NCBI GenBank assembly: GCA_020831775.1
Contig: JAFIFZ010000036.1
Coordinates: forward strand, 62,001-126,000
Direction: 5' to 3'
Length of the DNA: 64,000 bases
Source of the DNA: Phycisphaerales bacterium
GTDB lineage: Bacteria > Planctomycetota > Phycisphaerae > Phycisphaerales > UBA1924
Every line of letters starts with the position of its first letter. The first letter of the stretch is position 1. A program made the translations under genes and the position numbers. Shown here in pieces: positions 19,355 through 27,506 of the stretch. Below the pieces are notes generated by a model that was not told the DNA's origin, did no database searches, and was given only the letters and a program-made list of their open reading frames with translations.

Positions 19355-19878
19355 ACGACCGACTCGTGGACGAACTCGAAGCGGCGCTCCGACCGAAGGT
19401 GCACGCCCCCGAGCCGCCCGGCCCAGTGCTGCAAGCCGCGGCCCGCGCTCGCGCAGGCGAGAGGTCCCGCCGGTTCGGAGCGCTCGGTGTGCTGGCCCTC
19501 GTCCCGGTCGCGGGGCTGGTGCTGGTCTCGCTCGGCGTGCCGCTGTTTTCGGGCCCCGAGGCCCCCGCCCCCGCGATCGCTTCGGGTGAGGAACAGACCG
19601 GCCAAGAGGGTGCGCTCGCCGAGGCGACCTCGCTCGGGGCGAATCCCGAAGACCCGTCGCCTGCATCCGCGCGGCCCCACCCCGACTCGCTGCTCGCCCT
19701 CTCGCGGGGCGACGAGCGTCCGCCCGAGACCGCATCACGCCGATCCTTGCCCGAGGCAGACCTCTCGATCCGGGCCGGCTCGCTCCGCCAGCTCCAGGAG
19801 AGCGGCCTGCTCGGCCCCGCCGACACCGGGACCGAAGCCGGGACAGACATTCAGACCGATCCCGGCCTCGACCGCTGA
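19351..19878 (+). CDS. Single-pass membrane protein, possible anti-sigma factor
   Basis: The 175-residue protein has a short cytosolic N-terminus (about 1-45), one membrane helix (about 46-66, LGVLALVPVAGLVLVSLGVPL) and a Pro/Glu/Ala-rich extracytoplasmic tail. Its ATG overlaps the sigma-factor stop, the usual arrangement for a sigma/anti-sigma pair, and the topology fits. The N-terminus is short and lacks the HxxxCxxC zinc anti-sigma motif, so the role rests on position and topology only. Confidence 0.6.
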   Translation: MNDRLVDELEAALRPKVHAPEPPGPVLQAAARARAGERSRRFGALGVLALVPVAGLVLVSLGVPLFSGPEAPAPAIASGEEQTGQEGALAEATSLGANPEDPSPASARPHPDSLLALSRGDERPPETASRRSLPEADLSIRAGSLRQLQESGLLGPADTGTEAGTDIQTDPGLDR

Positions 19879-19921
19879 TCCCATCTCCAGCGCCGGGCGG
19901 GCGCGGGCCGATATCGGTCCC

Positions 19922-22732
19922 ATGCGAACCCCCGCGATCCTGGCGCTGGCGGCCTGCCTCGCCGCCATCCCCGCCCGGGCGCAGATCGACGCCCCCGAAG
20001 ACGCCCCTGAAGTCGGGGCCAGCGAGCAGAGCTCGATCGCGCGTCCGTCCGCCGCGCGCCGCGTGGTCAGGGTCTTCGACTTCGAGGAGCAGGACACCGC
20101 CGACACGCCCCTGCCCCAAAACTGGTGGGCCGCCCAGGACAACCCGCCGCAGCGGCCCCGCCCCGGCTTCCGGATCTGGAACCGCCCGAGGCTGGACTTC
20201 CAGGTCGCCCACACCGGCGGGGGCTCGGCCCGTGTCCCGGCGCGAGGGGGGAGCACCTGCCTGCGTCTGGCCCCCGGCGTGATCCCCGTCTTCCCCGGGG
20301 GCGACTACCGGATCGAGGGGTTCGTCATGACCCGCGGGATGCGCCACGCCCGGGCCGGGCTGATCGCGCGATTCCTCGATCAGGGCGGCGAGCCCGTACC
20401 CGGCGCCGAGTCGTATTCGGAGCTGGTGGTTTCTGAAGACGACTGGACGCCGATCGACGCGGAGCTGATCGGCCTTTTCCCCGAGGCGGTGTTTCTGCAG
20501 CTCGACCTCGTGGTGCTCCAGCCGCAGCACCGGCCGGGCGACCCGCCGGACATGTGGCGCGAAGACCTCGAGGCGGTCGCGTACTTCGACGACATCACGG
20601 TGACGCAGATTGCGCGGGTGGAGGTGACCTCGCCGGCGCCGATGGGCGTCTTTCTCGACCCCGAGATCCCCGAAGTCGGCGTGCTGGTGCGCGACCTGAC
20701 GGGCGAGCGGCTGGTGGGCGACCTCCGCGTCTACGACATCGACGGTCGGATCGTCGACCGGGCGAGCCTGCGGATCGGGCGCGGGGGCATCGAGTCGAGC
20801 TGGCGTCCGGACATCAAGCGCTACGGGTGGTACCACGCCCGCCTGGATGTGTACGCAAACGACGAGGTGCTCGGGCGGGCCCAGACCTCGTTCCTCTTCC
20901 TGCCTCCGCGCAGCGGGGGCGGCGACGGGCGGGGCGCGACGCACCGGGCCCGGTTCGGGCTCGAACTGGCCGACCTCCCGCTTTCGGCGTGGGGCGCGGC
21001 CCCCTCGCTGATGGAGCGCCTCGGCGCGGGCGCCGTCACGCTGAACGCGATGATCGATCGGGAGTCGTTCGACGCCGTCGACCGCATCGAAACGATCGCC
21101 TCGGCCACCAGTGCGCTGCGCGACCGCTGGGCGGAGGTGACGCTCGGCGTTTTCCCAGAAGGCGCCTGGCCCCCGTCCGGCGAGCTCTCCCGCTACAACT
21201 CGTGGCGCGAGGCGATGCTGGACAGGCCGGATGTCTGGGCAGAGCGGATCGATCCGCTGCTGGACCGTTTCGGCCAGCGCGTCGACCGCTGGCAGGTCGA
21301 CCAGCCCGCCTCGCCACCACAAATGGATGCGGGGTTTGTCGAGGCCAACGCCGAGTTCGTGTCGAGGCTGTCACGCCTGGTGCCCGGGCCCATGCTGAGC
21401 GCCCCGGCCAGAGCCGACGCGCCCGCGGCCCGCGACCGCCTCCGCCACCTCGGACGCGTCGTGCTCATGGCCGACGCGAACCTGCGTCCCGAGGCGATCG
21501 TCGAAGCTCTGCGTCCTTACCGCGACGCCGCGGCTCGATCCCGCACCGAACTCGCCCTCGCGCTGGCGCCGATCGATGTCAAGGTCTTCGGCGGGCGTGC
21601 GCAGGCCGACGACATCGCTCGAAAGGCGATGCTCGCTCGAGCCGCCACCGATATCCCGGCGGGTGACGATGCCCGGCCGCTGCGCTTGCTGCTTTCAGAC
21701 CCTCTCGTCATCCATCGCGGGCGCCGGACGCGCTTCGAGCCGACGCCAGCCTCCGCCGCGTGGCGGACGCTCGCCGACCACCTCTCGACCCGGCGCGTCG
21801 CCCTCCGTCTGCCGAGCGACGAGGGCGTCTACGCCTACCTGCTCTCGCCGGTGTCGGGTGCGAGCGAGCAGGCCGGCCCGGTGCTCGTCGCGTGGAGCGA
21901 CCGCGCCGTGCGCACGCCCGACACGCTGCAGATGCGCCTCGGCGACGGCACGCTCCGCGTCGTCGATCTCTTCGGCAACGAGAGCCGCATCACGCCCGGC
22001 CCCGCGAGCGCAGGCGCCGAGCACACGCTCACGCTCGGCTCCTCGCCCGTGTTTGTCCACGGCATCGACGAAGAGCTGGTGCGCTTCCAGGCGTCGTTCG
22101 CCATCGACCCGCCGACGCTGCCCACCGAGAACCGCGTGCTCGATCGGTTCGTCGTGCTGAAGAACCCGTGGCCGGTCTCGGTCGCTGGTCGGTACGCGAT
22201 CTACCCGCCCGACTTCGAGGCGATCGGGAGGACCGACAGCCGCTGGACCTTCGCCCCGGCCGCCGGAACCTTCGAGATCCCCGCGCACGGCGAGCTTCGT
22301 CTGCCGATCACCGCCGCCCTCAGCCCGCTCGAGCAGGCGGGCGAGCGCGAGATCGTGATGGATGTCCGCCTCACGGCCGACCGCCAGCGAGGGATCGTGC
22401 GCCTGCGCACGACGATGGGCGTCGGGACCGAGGGCGTCGATGTGCGTGTGGTCGCCCGCAGAGCCCCCAACCTCGCGGGGCGCGACATCCACATCGAGGC
22501 GAGCGTGACGAATACCTCTGGCGACGCCCGCGCCTTCGACATCACCGTCGTCGCCGGCGCCGAGTACCCCCGCCAGCAGGGCTCGATCGGCGAGCTGGAG
22601 CCCGGCGCCTCGGTGATGCGCCGCTTCGTCTTCGCCGACGCAAGAGACAGGATCCCCGGAAGGCGCGTCTTTGTCAGCATCCGCGATGTCGACACCGGGG
22701 CGAGGGTGAACAAGTCCGTCGAGATCGACTGA
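19922..22732 (+). CDS. Large secreted multidomain protein of unknown function
   Basis: The 936-residue protein has a clear signal peptide (ILALAACLAAIPARAQ, cleavage near residue 19). The first third (about 40-240) looks like a jelly-roll, carbohydrate-binding-type beta domain (VVRVFDFEEQDTADTPLPQNWW, DYRIEGFVMTRGMRHARAGL, DDITVTQIARVEV). A central part (about 340-620) has alternating helix/strand character like a TIM-barrel hydrolase, with RWQVDQPASPPQMDAGF. The C-terminal third is beta-rich (about 700-936), like repeated immunoglobulin-type domains. No catalytic pair can be assigned with confidence. ATG 19922 follows GATATCGGTCCC without a ribosome site. Confidence 0.72.
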   Translation: MRTPAILALAACLAAIPARAQIDAPEDAPEVGASEQSSIARPSAARRVVRVFDFEEQDTADTPLPQNWWAAQDNPPQRPRPGFRIWNRPRLDFQVAHTGGGSARVPARGGSTCLRLAPGVIPVFPGGDYRIEGFVMTRGMRHARAGLIARFLDQGGEPVPGAESYSELVVSEDDWTPIDAELIGLFPEAVFLQLDLVVLQPQHRPGDPPDMWREDLEAVAYFDDITVTQIARVEVTSPAPMGVFLDPEIPEVGVLVRDLTGERLVGDLRVYDIDGRIVDRASLRIGRGGIESSWRPDIKRYGWYHARLDVYANDEVLGRAQTSFLFLPPRSGGGDGRGATHRARFGLELADLPLSAWGAAPSLMERLGAGAVTLNAMIDRESFDAVDRIETIASATSALRDRWAEVTLGVFPEGAWPPSGELSRYNSWREAMLDRPDVWAERIDPLLDRFGQRVDRWQVDQPASPPQMDAGFVEANAEFVSRLSRLVPGPMLSAPARADAPAARDRLRHLGRVVLMADANLRPEAIVEALRPYRDAAARSRTELALALAPIDVKVFGGRAQADDIARKAMLARAATDIPAGDDARPLRLLLSDPLVIHRGRRTRFEPTPASAAWRTLADHLSTRRVALRLPSDEGVYAYLLSPVSGASEQAGPVLVAWSDRAVRTPDTLQMRLGDGTLRVVDLFGNESRITPGPASAGAEHTLTLGSSPVFVHGIDEELVRFQASFAIDPPTLPTENRVLDRFVVLKNPWPVSVAGRYAIYPPDFEAIGRTDSRWTFAPAAGTFEIPAHGELRLPITAALSPLEQAGEREIVMDVRLTADRQRGIVRLRTTMGVGTEGVDVRVVARRAPNLAGRDIHIEASVTNTSGDARAFDITVVAGAEYPRQQGSIGELEPGASVMRRFVFADARDRIPGRRVFVSIRDVDTGARVNKSVEID

Positions 22733-22794
22733 GCGACTCCGGCCGTGAGGCCCCCCGAGCGTCGCGGACAGGTCCCCTTTTCCCTGAAGTATGG

Positions 22795-22823
22795 TTGCGG
22801 TCAGGGCAACAGGGAAGTACACT
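22795..22823 (+). promoter_or_regulatory. Putative sigma70-type promoter of the gene at 22905
   Basis: TTGCGG (22795-22800) and TACACT (22818-22823) are separated by exactly 17 bases. This is one of the few sites here with both boxes and an ideal spacer. The predicted start is near 22830, leaving a leader of about 75 bases that contains the palindrome at 22858. Confidence 0.5.
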
Positions 22824-22857
22824 CATTGGGCGAACGCGATACGGAAGCGGTCTGGGA

Positions 22858-22875
22858 CATCGATCTAGATCGATG
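22858..22875. promoter_or_regulatory. 18-bp perfect palindrome, possible operator
   Basis: CATCGATCTAGATCGATG is identical to its reverse complement. It lies 29 bases before the start codon at 22905 and 34 bases after the putative -10 box. It fits a dimeric repressor site, or a short hairpin in the leader. No second copy was noticed. Confidence 0.4.
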
Positions 22876-22904
22876 ATTCAGGCATAAATACAAGGGATGT
22901 GCTG

Positions 22905-23633
22905 ATGCGGCAGCCAAAGCGGATCGTCATTGTCGTGCTCGCGGCGGTCTCGGCCACTTCGTTTGTGGCCGCTCGGCAAACCGGCAAGCCGGACCGGCCC
23001 GCCGCGAATCAAGCGGGGAACCCCGCGGTGGCGCAGATCGCCGATGCCGCGGCGGCGGAGGCCGAACGCAGCGAACTCTTCCCAGCGGGCACGCTCGAAC
23101 AGTTCCGCGCAGAAGTCGAGCTGACCTTCGCGGAGCTGATGGAACCGAACTTCAATCGGTGGCGCGAGCGCATGACCGATCGCGGTTTCGTCCTCGCGCC
23201 CTTCGCGTTGCGCCGTGTCGATCGGCTGAACGATGATGTACCGGGAGACACCTTCGATGAGCGTGTGGCGGCGGAGTGGAACGAGGCCCGCTTCGCTCAA
23301 GAAGTGCTCGCTTCAGCACGGATCGATGCCGATGGCGTGCTCGCCGGGCACACCGTCAAGATGACCGCGGACCTCGGGGCGACGAATCATTCGGTGCGCG
23401 CCGTTTCGTTCCAGCCGCGAGGGGAGACACTGGACCGTTTGAACGAGGTGCTGATCGCAGAAGACCGAGGAGGAGAGGTCTTCTCGGTGGTCGTCCCGGT
23501 GCGTGGTTCTGGCAGCCCGCTGCTCTTCGGTGTCGACTTTGCGCACGATCCGGAGATCGGATGGTTCCCGGTGCAGCTCAGGATGCACCGCAGTGATCCT
23601 CAGGCGGACGCGCCCCCGTGGCCCTCGCTGTGA
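22905..23633 (+). CDS. Secreted protein of unknown function
   Basis: The 242-residue protein has a signal peptide (IVIVVLAAVSATSFVAARQ). A low-complexity Ala-rich segment (about 30-55) leads into a mixed alpha/beta domain with FRAEVELTFAELMEPNFNRWRERM and a C-terminal beta part ending SPLLFGVDFAHDPEIGWFPVQLRM. I do not recognise the family. ATG 22905 was chosen over GTG 22899 because AAGGG at 22892-22896 is then eight bases away. It is convergent with the methyltransferase, with seven bases between the stops. Confidence 0.65.
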   Translation: MRQPKRIVIVVLAAVSATSFVAARQTGKPDRPAANQAGNPAVAQIADAAAAEAERSELFPAGTLEQFRAEVELTFAELMEPNFNRWRERMTDRGFVLAPFALRRVDRLNDDVPGDTFDERVAAEWNEARFAQEVLASARIDADGVLAGHTVKMTADLGATNHSVRAVSFQPRGETLDRLNEVLIAEDRGGEVFSVVVPVRGSGSPLLFGVDFAHDPEIGWFPVQLRMHRSDPQADAPPWPSL

Positions 23634-23640
23634 GCGCCCG

Positions 23641-24444
23641 TTACTCCGGCGAGAGCACAAAGATCCCGTACCCCGGCGGCGTCAGCGTCACATCGTCCCC
23701 CTCCTCGTCGACCACACCAAGCACACGCCACCCGGCCTTGCGCAATGTCGCCCGCCACTGCCCATCGTCGTAGGTGCGCAGGGTGTAGGTCGAGTCGCGG
23801 TCTTCCTCGCCCGAGGGCTTGCGGATCGTCAGGTGGCTGAAGACACGTTCGGTCCGACGCGCGCGCCCCGCATTGGCGACGGGCGGCACGAAGTTGACGA
23901 CCTGCCGCACCGTCGTCCTGCCCCTGCGTCCCTCCCAAACATCCTCGCTGGGCGGCTCCAACCCGTAGACCGTCAGGCTGATCCCCACGAGGTAGACGCC
24001 TCCGGGCGCGAGCGCCGTCCGCATCTGCTCGAAGTGTCCGAGCATCGCGTCGTCGCTCTCGATGTGCCGGATGGTGTTGATGAGGTTGTACGCCAGCCGC
24101 ACAGAGCCGGGGCGCACCAGCCCGTCGCCCACGAACGACTCCATCGACGCGACGCAGAAGCGGGGCCTGGGCGAGAGCTTCAGGCGTTTGGCGCGTGCCG
24201 TGGCGTACTCGACCATGCCCGGGTCGATGTCGAAGCCGACGCCCCGCTTGCCCTTCTTCGCCAGGCGGATGAGGTAGCGACCGGTCCCGCACGCGGGTTC
24301 GAGCCAGAGCTTCGCCGAGGCCTTGGCTGTGACGAACCGGTCATGCATGCGCAGCAAGCCATCGGCCTCCTCGCGCGTCCCGGGCGCGTGGAGGATGTCG
24401 TAGACCGACGCGTCGTTGTACAGCCCGATCGAACCCGGCTCCAT
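23641..24444 (-). CDS. Class I SAM-dependent methyltransferase
   Basis: The 267-residue protein has the Rossmann-type SAM site: motif I LWLEPACGTGRYLIRLA (about 47-63), the acidic end of strand 2 in GVGFDIDPGMVEYA and motif IV-like VRLAYNLINTIRHIE. It then has the antiparallel C-terminal sheet typical of small-molecule methyltransferases. The substrate is unknown. Upstream on the minus strand TAGGCT (24451-24456) lies six bases from the ATG with no ribosome site. The promoter region is shared with the divergent VOC gene at 24517. Confidence 0.85.
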   Translation of the reverse strand: MEPGSIGLYNDASVYDILHAPGTREEADGLLRMHDRFVTAKASAKLWLEPACGTGRYLIRLAKKGKRGVGFDIDPGMVEYATARAKRLKLSPRPRFCVASMESFVGDGLVRPGSVRLAYNLINTIRHIESDDAMLGHFEQMRTALAPGGVYLVGISLTVYGLEPPSEDVWEGRRGRTTVRQVVNFVPPVANAGRARRTERVFSHLTIRKPSGEEDRDSTYTLRTYDDGQWRATLRKAGWRVLGVVDEEGDDVTLTPPGYGIFVLSPE

Positions 24445-24450
24445 GGGGCG

Positions 24451-24456
24451 AGCCTA
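24451..24456 (-). promoter_or_regulatory. Putative -10 box (TAGGCT) of the methyltransferase gene
   Basis: On the minus strand TAGGCT ends six bases before the ATG at 24444. With transcription starting 6-7 bases after a -10 box, the mRNA would begin at the start codon. Confidence 0.45.
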
Positions 24457-24481
24457 TGCGGTTCGGGAGGGGGTTGTTCTC

Positions 24482-24510
24482 TTGACGCCGTACGAGCCCG
24501 CCGTTAGCGT
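24482..24510 (+). promoter_or_regulatory. Promoter of the VOC-family gene, leaderless type
   Basis: TTGACG (24482-24487, five of six consensus bases) and TAGCGT (24505-24510) are separated by 17 bases. The ATG at 24517 begins only six bases after the -10 box, so the transcript should start at the AUG. This is the best-formed promoter in the window and supports the leaderless reading of the other TAnnnT boxes. Confidence 0.65.
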
Positions 24511-24516
24511 TCCGCC

Positions 24517-24954
24517 ATGCCAGATCCATTCCACCTCGCCTTCCCCGTCACCGACCTCGACGCCGCCCGGAGCTTCTACGCCGACCTGCTCGGCTGCGGG
24601 GTCGGCCGATCGAGCGACCGCTGGATCGACTTCGACTTCTTCGGGCACCAGCTCGTCGCCCAGCTCGTCGAGCCGAAGCGGGGCGTCGACGCCGCCAAGC
24701 CCTTCCAGGTCGGAGCGAACACGGTCGACGGGCACGAGGTCCCGGTGCCGCACTTCGGCGTCGTGCTGTCGATGGACGACTGGAAGGCGCTGGCCGAGCG
24801 TGTGACGGCCGCGGGCGTCGAGTTCATTCTCGAGCCGTACATCCGCTTCCAGGGCGAGCCGGGCGAGCAGGGGACGATGTTCTTCCGCGATCCCAGCGGC
24901 AACGCCCTGGAGTTCAAGGCCTTCGCCGATCCCTCCCGCCTGTTCGCCACCTGA
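24517..24954 (+). CDS. VOC-superfamily (glyoxalase/bleomycin-resistance fold) protein
   Basis: The 145-residue protein has the paired beta-alpha-beta-beta-beta modules of the vicinal oxygen chelate fold. Likely metal ligands are His in [10 protein letters not shown] (near residue 6), His in [12 protein letters not shown] (near 75) and Glu in [12 protein letters not shown] (near 132). [18 protein letters not shown] is the family's N-terminal signature. It may be a dioxygenase, lyase or resistance protein; sequence alone does not choose. It stands alone between the divergent methyltransferase and thiC. Confidence 0.85.
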   Translation: MPDPFHLAFPVTDLDAARSFYADLLGCGVGRSSDRWIDFDFFGHQLVAQLVEPKRGVDAAKPFQVGANTVDGHEVPVPHFGVVLSMDDWKALAERVTAAGVEFILEPYIRFQGEPGEQGTMFFRDPSGNALEFKAFADPSRLFAT

Positions 24955-25011
24955 GGGCCGGGCCTCCCCCTGTCTGCGGGAGGCGTCTGCGCCCTCCTAG
25001 ACTTGCCGGTC

Positions 25012-25165
25012 GCACGGGGCGCTCGCCGGATACGGAACGGCGGGCTGAGACGCACCCGTTGAACCTGATCCGGTTCGTACCGGCGGAGGGATTGCGATCG
25101 GCTGCGTGCCGCGCCCCTTCCCCCATGCCGGGCGAGCCTCCGCTCGCGTCTGACCGACGCGGAGG
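25012..25165 (+). promoter_or_regulatory. TPP (THI-box) riboswitch with Shine-Dalgarno-sequestering expression platform
   Basis: The aptamer (about 25012-25105) contains the hallmark GGCTGAGA, ACCCGTTGAACCTGATCCGG and GGCGGAGGGA segments of thiamine-pyrophosphate riboswitches. TAGACT at 24998-25003 would start the transcript just at its 5' end. Downstream, CCTCCGC (25137-25143) can pair perfectly with GCGGAGG (25159-25165), which holds the thiC ribosome-binding site. The likely control is therefore at translation: TPP binding favours this sequestering hairpin. Confidence 0.93.
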
Positions 25166-25176
25166 AGCACACGCCC

Positions 25177-27165
25177 ATGTCCGCTCTCAACAAAGACAAC
25201 GACCACAAGGTCTACCAGCTCGCCGCCAATCCGGGCGAAGAGCGTCCGACCCGCCGCTTCGCCGTCCCGCTGCAAGGGGCGCACAACCCCGGCTCGGGCG
25301 ACGCGACCACGCCGGGCAGCTTCGCCCGCCGCGCCGACATCGGCGGGCCGCTGAGCTTCTCCTCGCCCGACTCGGCGGGCATGCCCGAGCCCTCGCCCTA
25401 CACCGCCTGGGACTTTCTGCCAGAAGGCTGGGCCTGCGCCGCGTTCGAGACCGACGAGCCGCTGGAGCGTGAGGATGTCACGCTCTCGACGCTGCCGGAC
25501 ATCCGTCAGGTCGTCTTCACCGACGCACGCGGCGTGACGCGCCGTGTGACCTACCCCAGGGGCTTCGAGCCGGTGACGCAGCTCGAGCACGCGCGGCTCG
25601 GCATCGTCACCGACCAGATGCGCCGCGTCGCCGAGCGTGAGGGCCACCTGACACCCGAGCAGGTCCGCGACGAGGTCGCCGCGGGCCGCATGGTCATCCC
25701 CGCCAACAAGACCCACCTCACCTACAAGCTCGACCCGATGGCGATCGGCCGGGCAAGCAAGACCAAGGTCAACGCCAACATGGGCGCCTCGCCCGTCTCC
25801 AGCGGCACAGACGAAGAGCTCGAAAAGCTCCGCTGGGCGGAGAAGTGGGGGGCCGACACGGTCATGGACCTCTCGACCGGGGGCGACCTCGACGCCTGCC
25901 GCGAGGCGATCATCCGGAACTCGACCGTCCCCATCGGCACGGTTCCGATCTACTCGATGATCATCGGGCGCAGGCTCGAAGACCTCGACCGCGCCGCGGT
26001 GCTGGAAATGATCGAGCACCAGGCCCGCCAGGGTGTTGATTACTTCACCATCCACGCCGGCCTGCGCAAAGGCCACCTGAAATTCGTCAAGGACCGCCTG
26101 ATCGGCATCGTCTCTCGCGGCGGCAGCCTGCTGGCCAAGTGGATGCTGGTGCACAACCAGGAAAACCTGATGTACCAGCTCTGGGACGACATCTGCCGCG
26201 TCATGCGCGAGCACGATGTCACCTTCTCCATCGGCGACGGCCTCCGCCCCGGCGGCCTCGCCGACGCCACCGACGACGCACAGCTCGCCGAGCTCGAAGC
26301 CATCGGCGAGCTCACCGAACGCGCCTGGCGCCACGGCGTGCAGGTGATGGTCGAGGGGCCGGGCCATGTCCCCCTCGACCAGATCGAGTTCAACATGAAG
26401 CTCCAGCGCCGCCTCTGCCACGGCGCCCCGTTCTATGTGCTCGGCCCGCTCGTGACCGACATCTTCCCGGGCTACGACCACATCACAAGCTGCATCGGCG
26501 CGACCAACGCCGCGTGGCACGGCGCCAGCATGCTCTGCTATGTCACGCCCAAGGAGCACCTGGGTTTGCCCAAGAAGGACGATGTCAAGCAGGGGTGCAT
26601 CGCCTACAAAATCGCGGCCCACGCCGCCGATGTCGCCCTGGGCATCCCCAACTCGCGCGACCGCGACGACGACCTGACCCGCGCCCGCGCCGCCCTGAAC
26701 TGGGAGAAGCACTTCGAGCTGAGCTTCGACCCCGACACCGCCCGCGCCTATCACGACGAAGACCTCGATGTCGACACCGATTTCTGCGCCATGTGCGGGC
26801 ACGACTGGTGCTCGGTCCGCATCAGCAAGGAGATCCAGGAGTTCGCATCGGGCAAGGCCGACGGCTTCGAGCGCGTCGGCACAGGCGGCAAGGCCGGCGC
26901 CCCCGTCCGCTCGGCCGCGCTGACCGAAGAGCAACAGAAAATCCTCGAACAACGCGGCTACCTCTCGCCCGAGGAGATCCACAAGCTCGCCAGCAAGGTC
27001 GCCAAGAGCGTCGAAGCCAAGGAAGATGGCAAGGCGGCCTGCCACTCGGACTATGTCGACCCCGAAGAGGCCAAGCGCATGCAGGAGGCCAAGGCGGGCG
27101 AGAAGATCGTGCCGCTGGACACCAGGCCGGCGCTGGGGATCTCGAAGGAGGATCGGTTGATCTGA
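25177..27165 (+). CDS. thiC: Phosphomethylpyrimidine synthase ThiC
   Basis: ThiC is a radical-SAM enzyme converting aminoimidazole ribotide to HMP phosphate, the pyrimidine half of thiamine. The 662 residues match long-form bacterial ThiC. The N-terminal domain leads into the barrel with [43 protein letters not shown] and [11 protein letters not shown]. Near the C-terminus CAMCGHDWC supplies the CX2CX4C cysteines of the 4Fe-4S cluster. The ATG at 25177 has GGAGG 11 bases upstream inside the riboswitch hairpin, so the gene is thiamine-repressed. No other thi gene is adjacent. Confidence 0.98.
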   Translation: MSALNKDNDHKVYQLAANPGEERPTRRFAVPLQGAHNPGSGDATTPGSFARRADIGGPLSFSSPDSAGMPEPSPYTAWDFLPEGWACAAFETDEPLEREDVTLSTLPDIRQVVFTDARGVTRRVTYPRGFEPVTQLEHARLGIVTDQMRRVAEREGHLTPEQVRDEVAAGRMVIPANKTHLTYKLDPMAIGRASKTKVNANMGASPVSSGTDEELEKLRWAEKWGADTVMDLSTGGDLDACREAIIRNSTVPIGTVPIYSMIIGRRLEDLDRAAVLEMIEHQARQGVDYFTIHAGLRKGHLKFVKDRLIGIVSRGGSLLAKWMLVHNQENLMYQLWDDICRVMREHDVTFSIGDGLRPGGLADATDDAQLAELEAIGELTERAWRHGVQVMVEGPGHVPLDQIEFNMKLQRRLCHGAPFYVLGPLVTDIFPGYDHITSCIGATNAAWHGASMLCYVTPKEHLGLPKKDDVKQGCIAYKIAAHAADVALGIPNSRDRDDDLTRARAALNWEKHFELSFDPDTARAYHDEDLDVDTDFCAMCGHDWCSVRISKEIQEFASGKADGFERVGTGGKAGAPVRSAALTEEQQKILEQRGYLSPEEIHKLASKVAKSVEAKEDGKAACHSDYVDPEEAKRMQEAKAGEKIVPLDTRPALGISKEDRLI

Positions 27166-27182
27166 GGGGGAGGCCAGCGCTG

Positions 27183-27188
27183 TATACT
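27183..27188 (+). promoter_or_regulatory. Putative -10 box (TATACT) upstream of the DUF433 gene
   Basis: TATACT lies 25 bases before the ATG at 27214, with GGAGG at 27201-27205 eight bases before the ATG. Unlike most small genes here, this one has a normal leader. A TTGATC 20 bases further up is a poor -35 candidate. Confidence 0.4.
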
Positions 27189-27213
27189 GCCCCCGGCACC
27201 GGAGGACTGTGAC

Positions 27214-27435
27214 ATGGCCGAGACATGGCGTGAACGCATCGTGTGTGATCCCGACATCAGGCACGGCGAGCCGTGCATCCGCGGCACGCGAATCGCCGTG
27301 GCGACGATCGTCGGCTCACTCGCCGACCTGACGATGGACGAGCTTCTCGCGGAGTTTCCGCAAATCTCCCGCGATGATGTGCGGGCGGCGCTGTTGTTCG
27401 CCGCCGAGGCGTCGCATTTGACGCTGGTGGCATGA
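27214..27435 (+). CDS. DUF433-family small protein (antitoxin-like)
   Basis: The 73-residue protein is full length for DUF433: CDPDIRHGEPCIRGTRIAVATIVGSLADLTMDELLAEFPQIS is the diagnostic stretch, with a small helix-turn-helix-like fold. Such genes usually sit directly before a DUF5615 PIN-like toxin gene. Here the expected partner is absent: 71 bases later comes an ATPase gene. It may be an orphan antitoxin, a remnant of a lost pair, or a regulator of the next two genes. Confidence 0.85.
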   Translation: MAETWRERIVCDPDIRHGEPCIRGTRIAVATIVGSLADLTMDELLAEFPQISRDDVRAALLFAAEASHLTLVA

Positions 27436-27506
27436 GCTCGCAAGCCCGATACCAGGCGCATGCATTGGATTGGCTTTCCCGGTGCAAATTAGATCGGAGT
27501 GTTTGA

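Noticed and set aside
22733-22900. tRNA or small RNA gene before the secreted protein at 22905
   Set aside because: No cloverleaf or T-loop consensus; the region is explained by a promoter, leader and palindrome.
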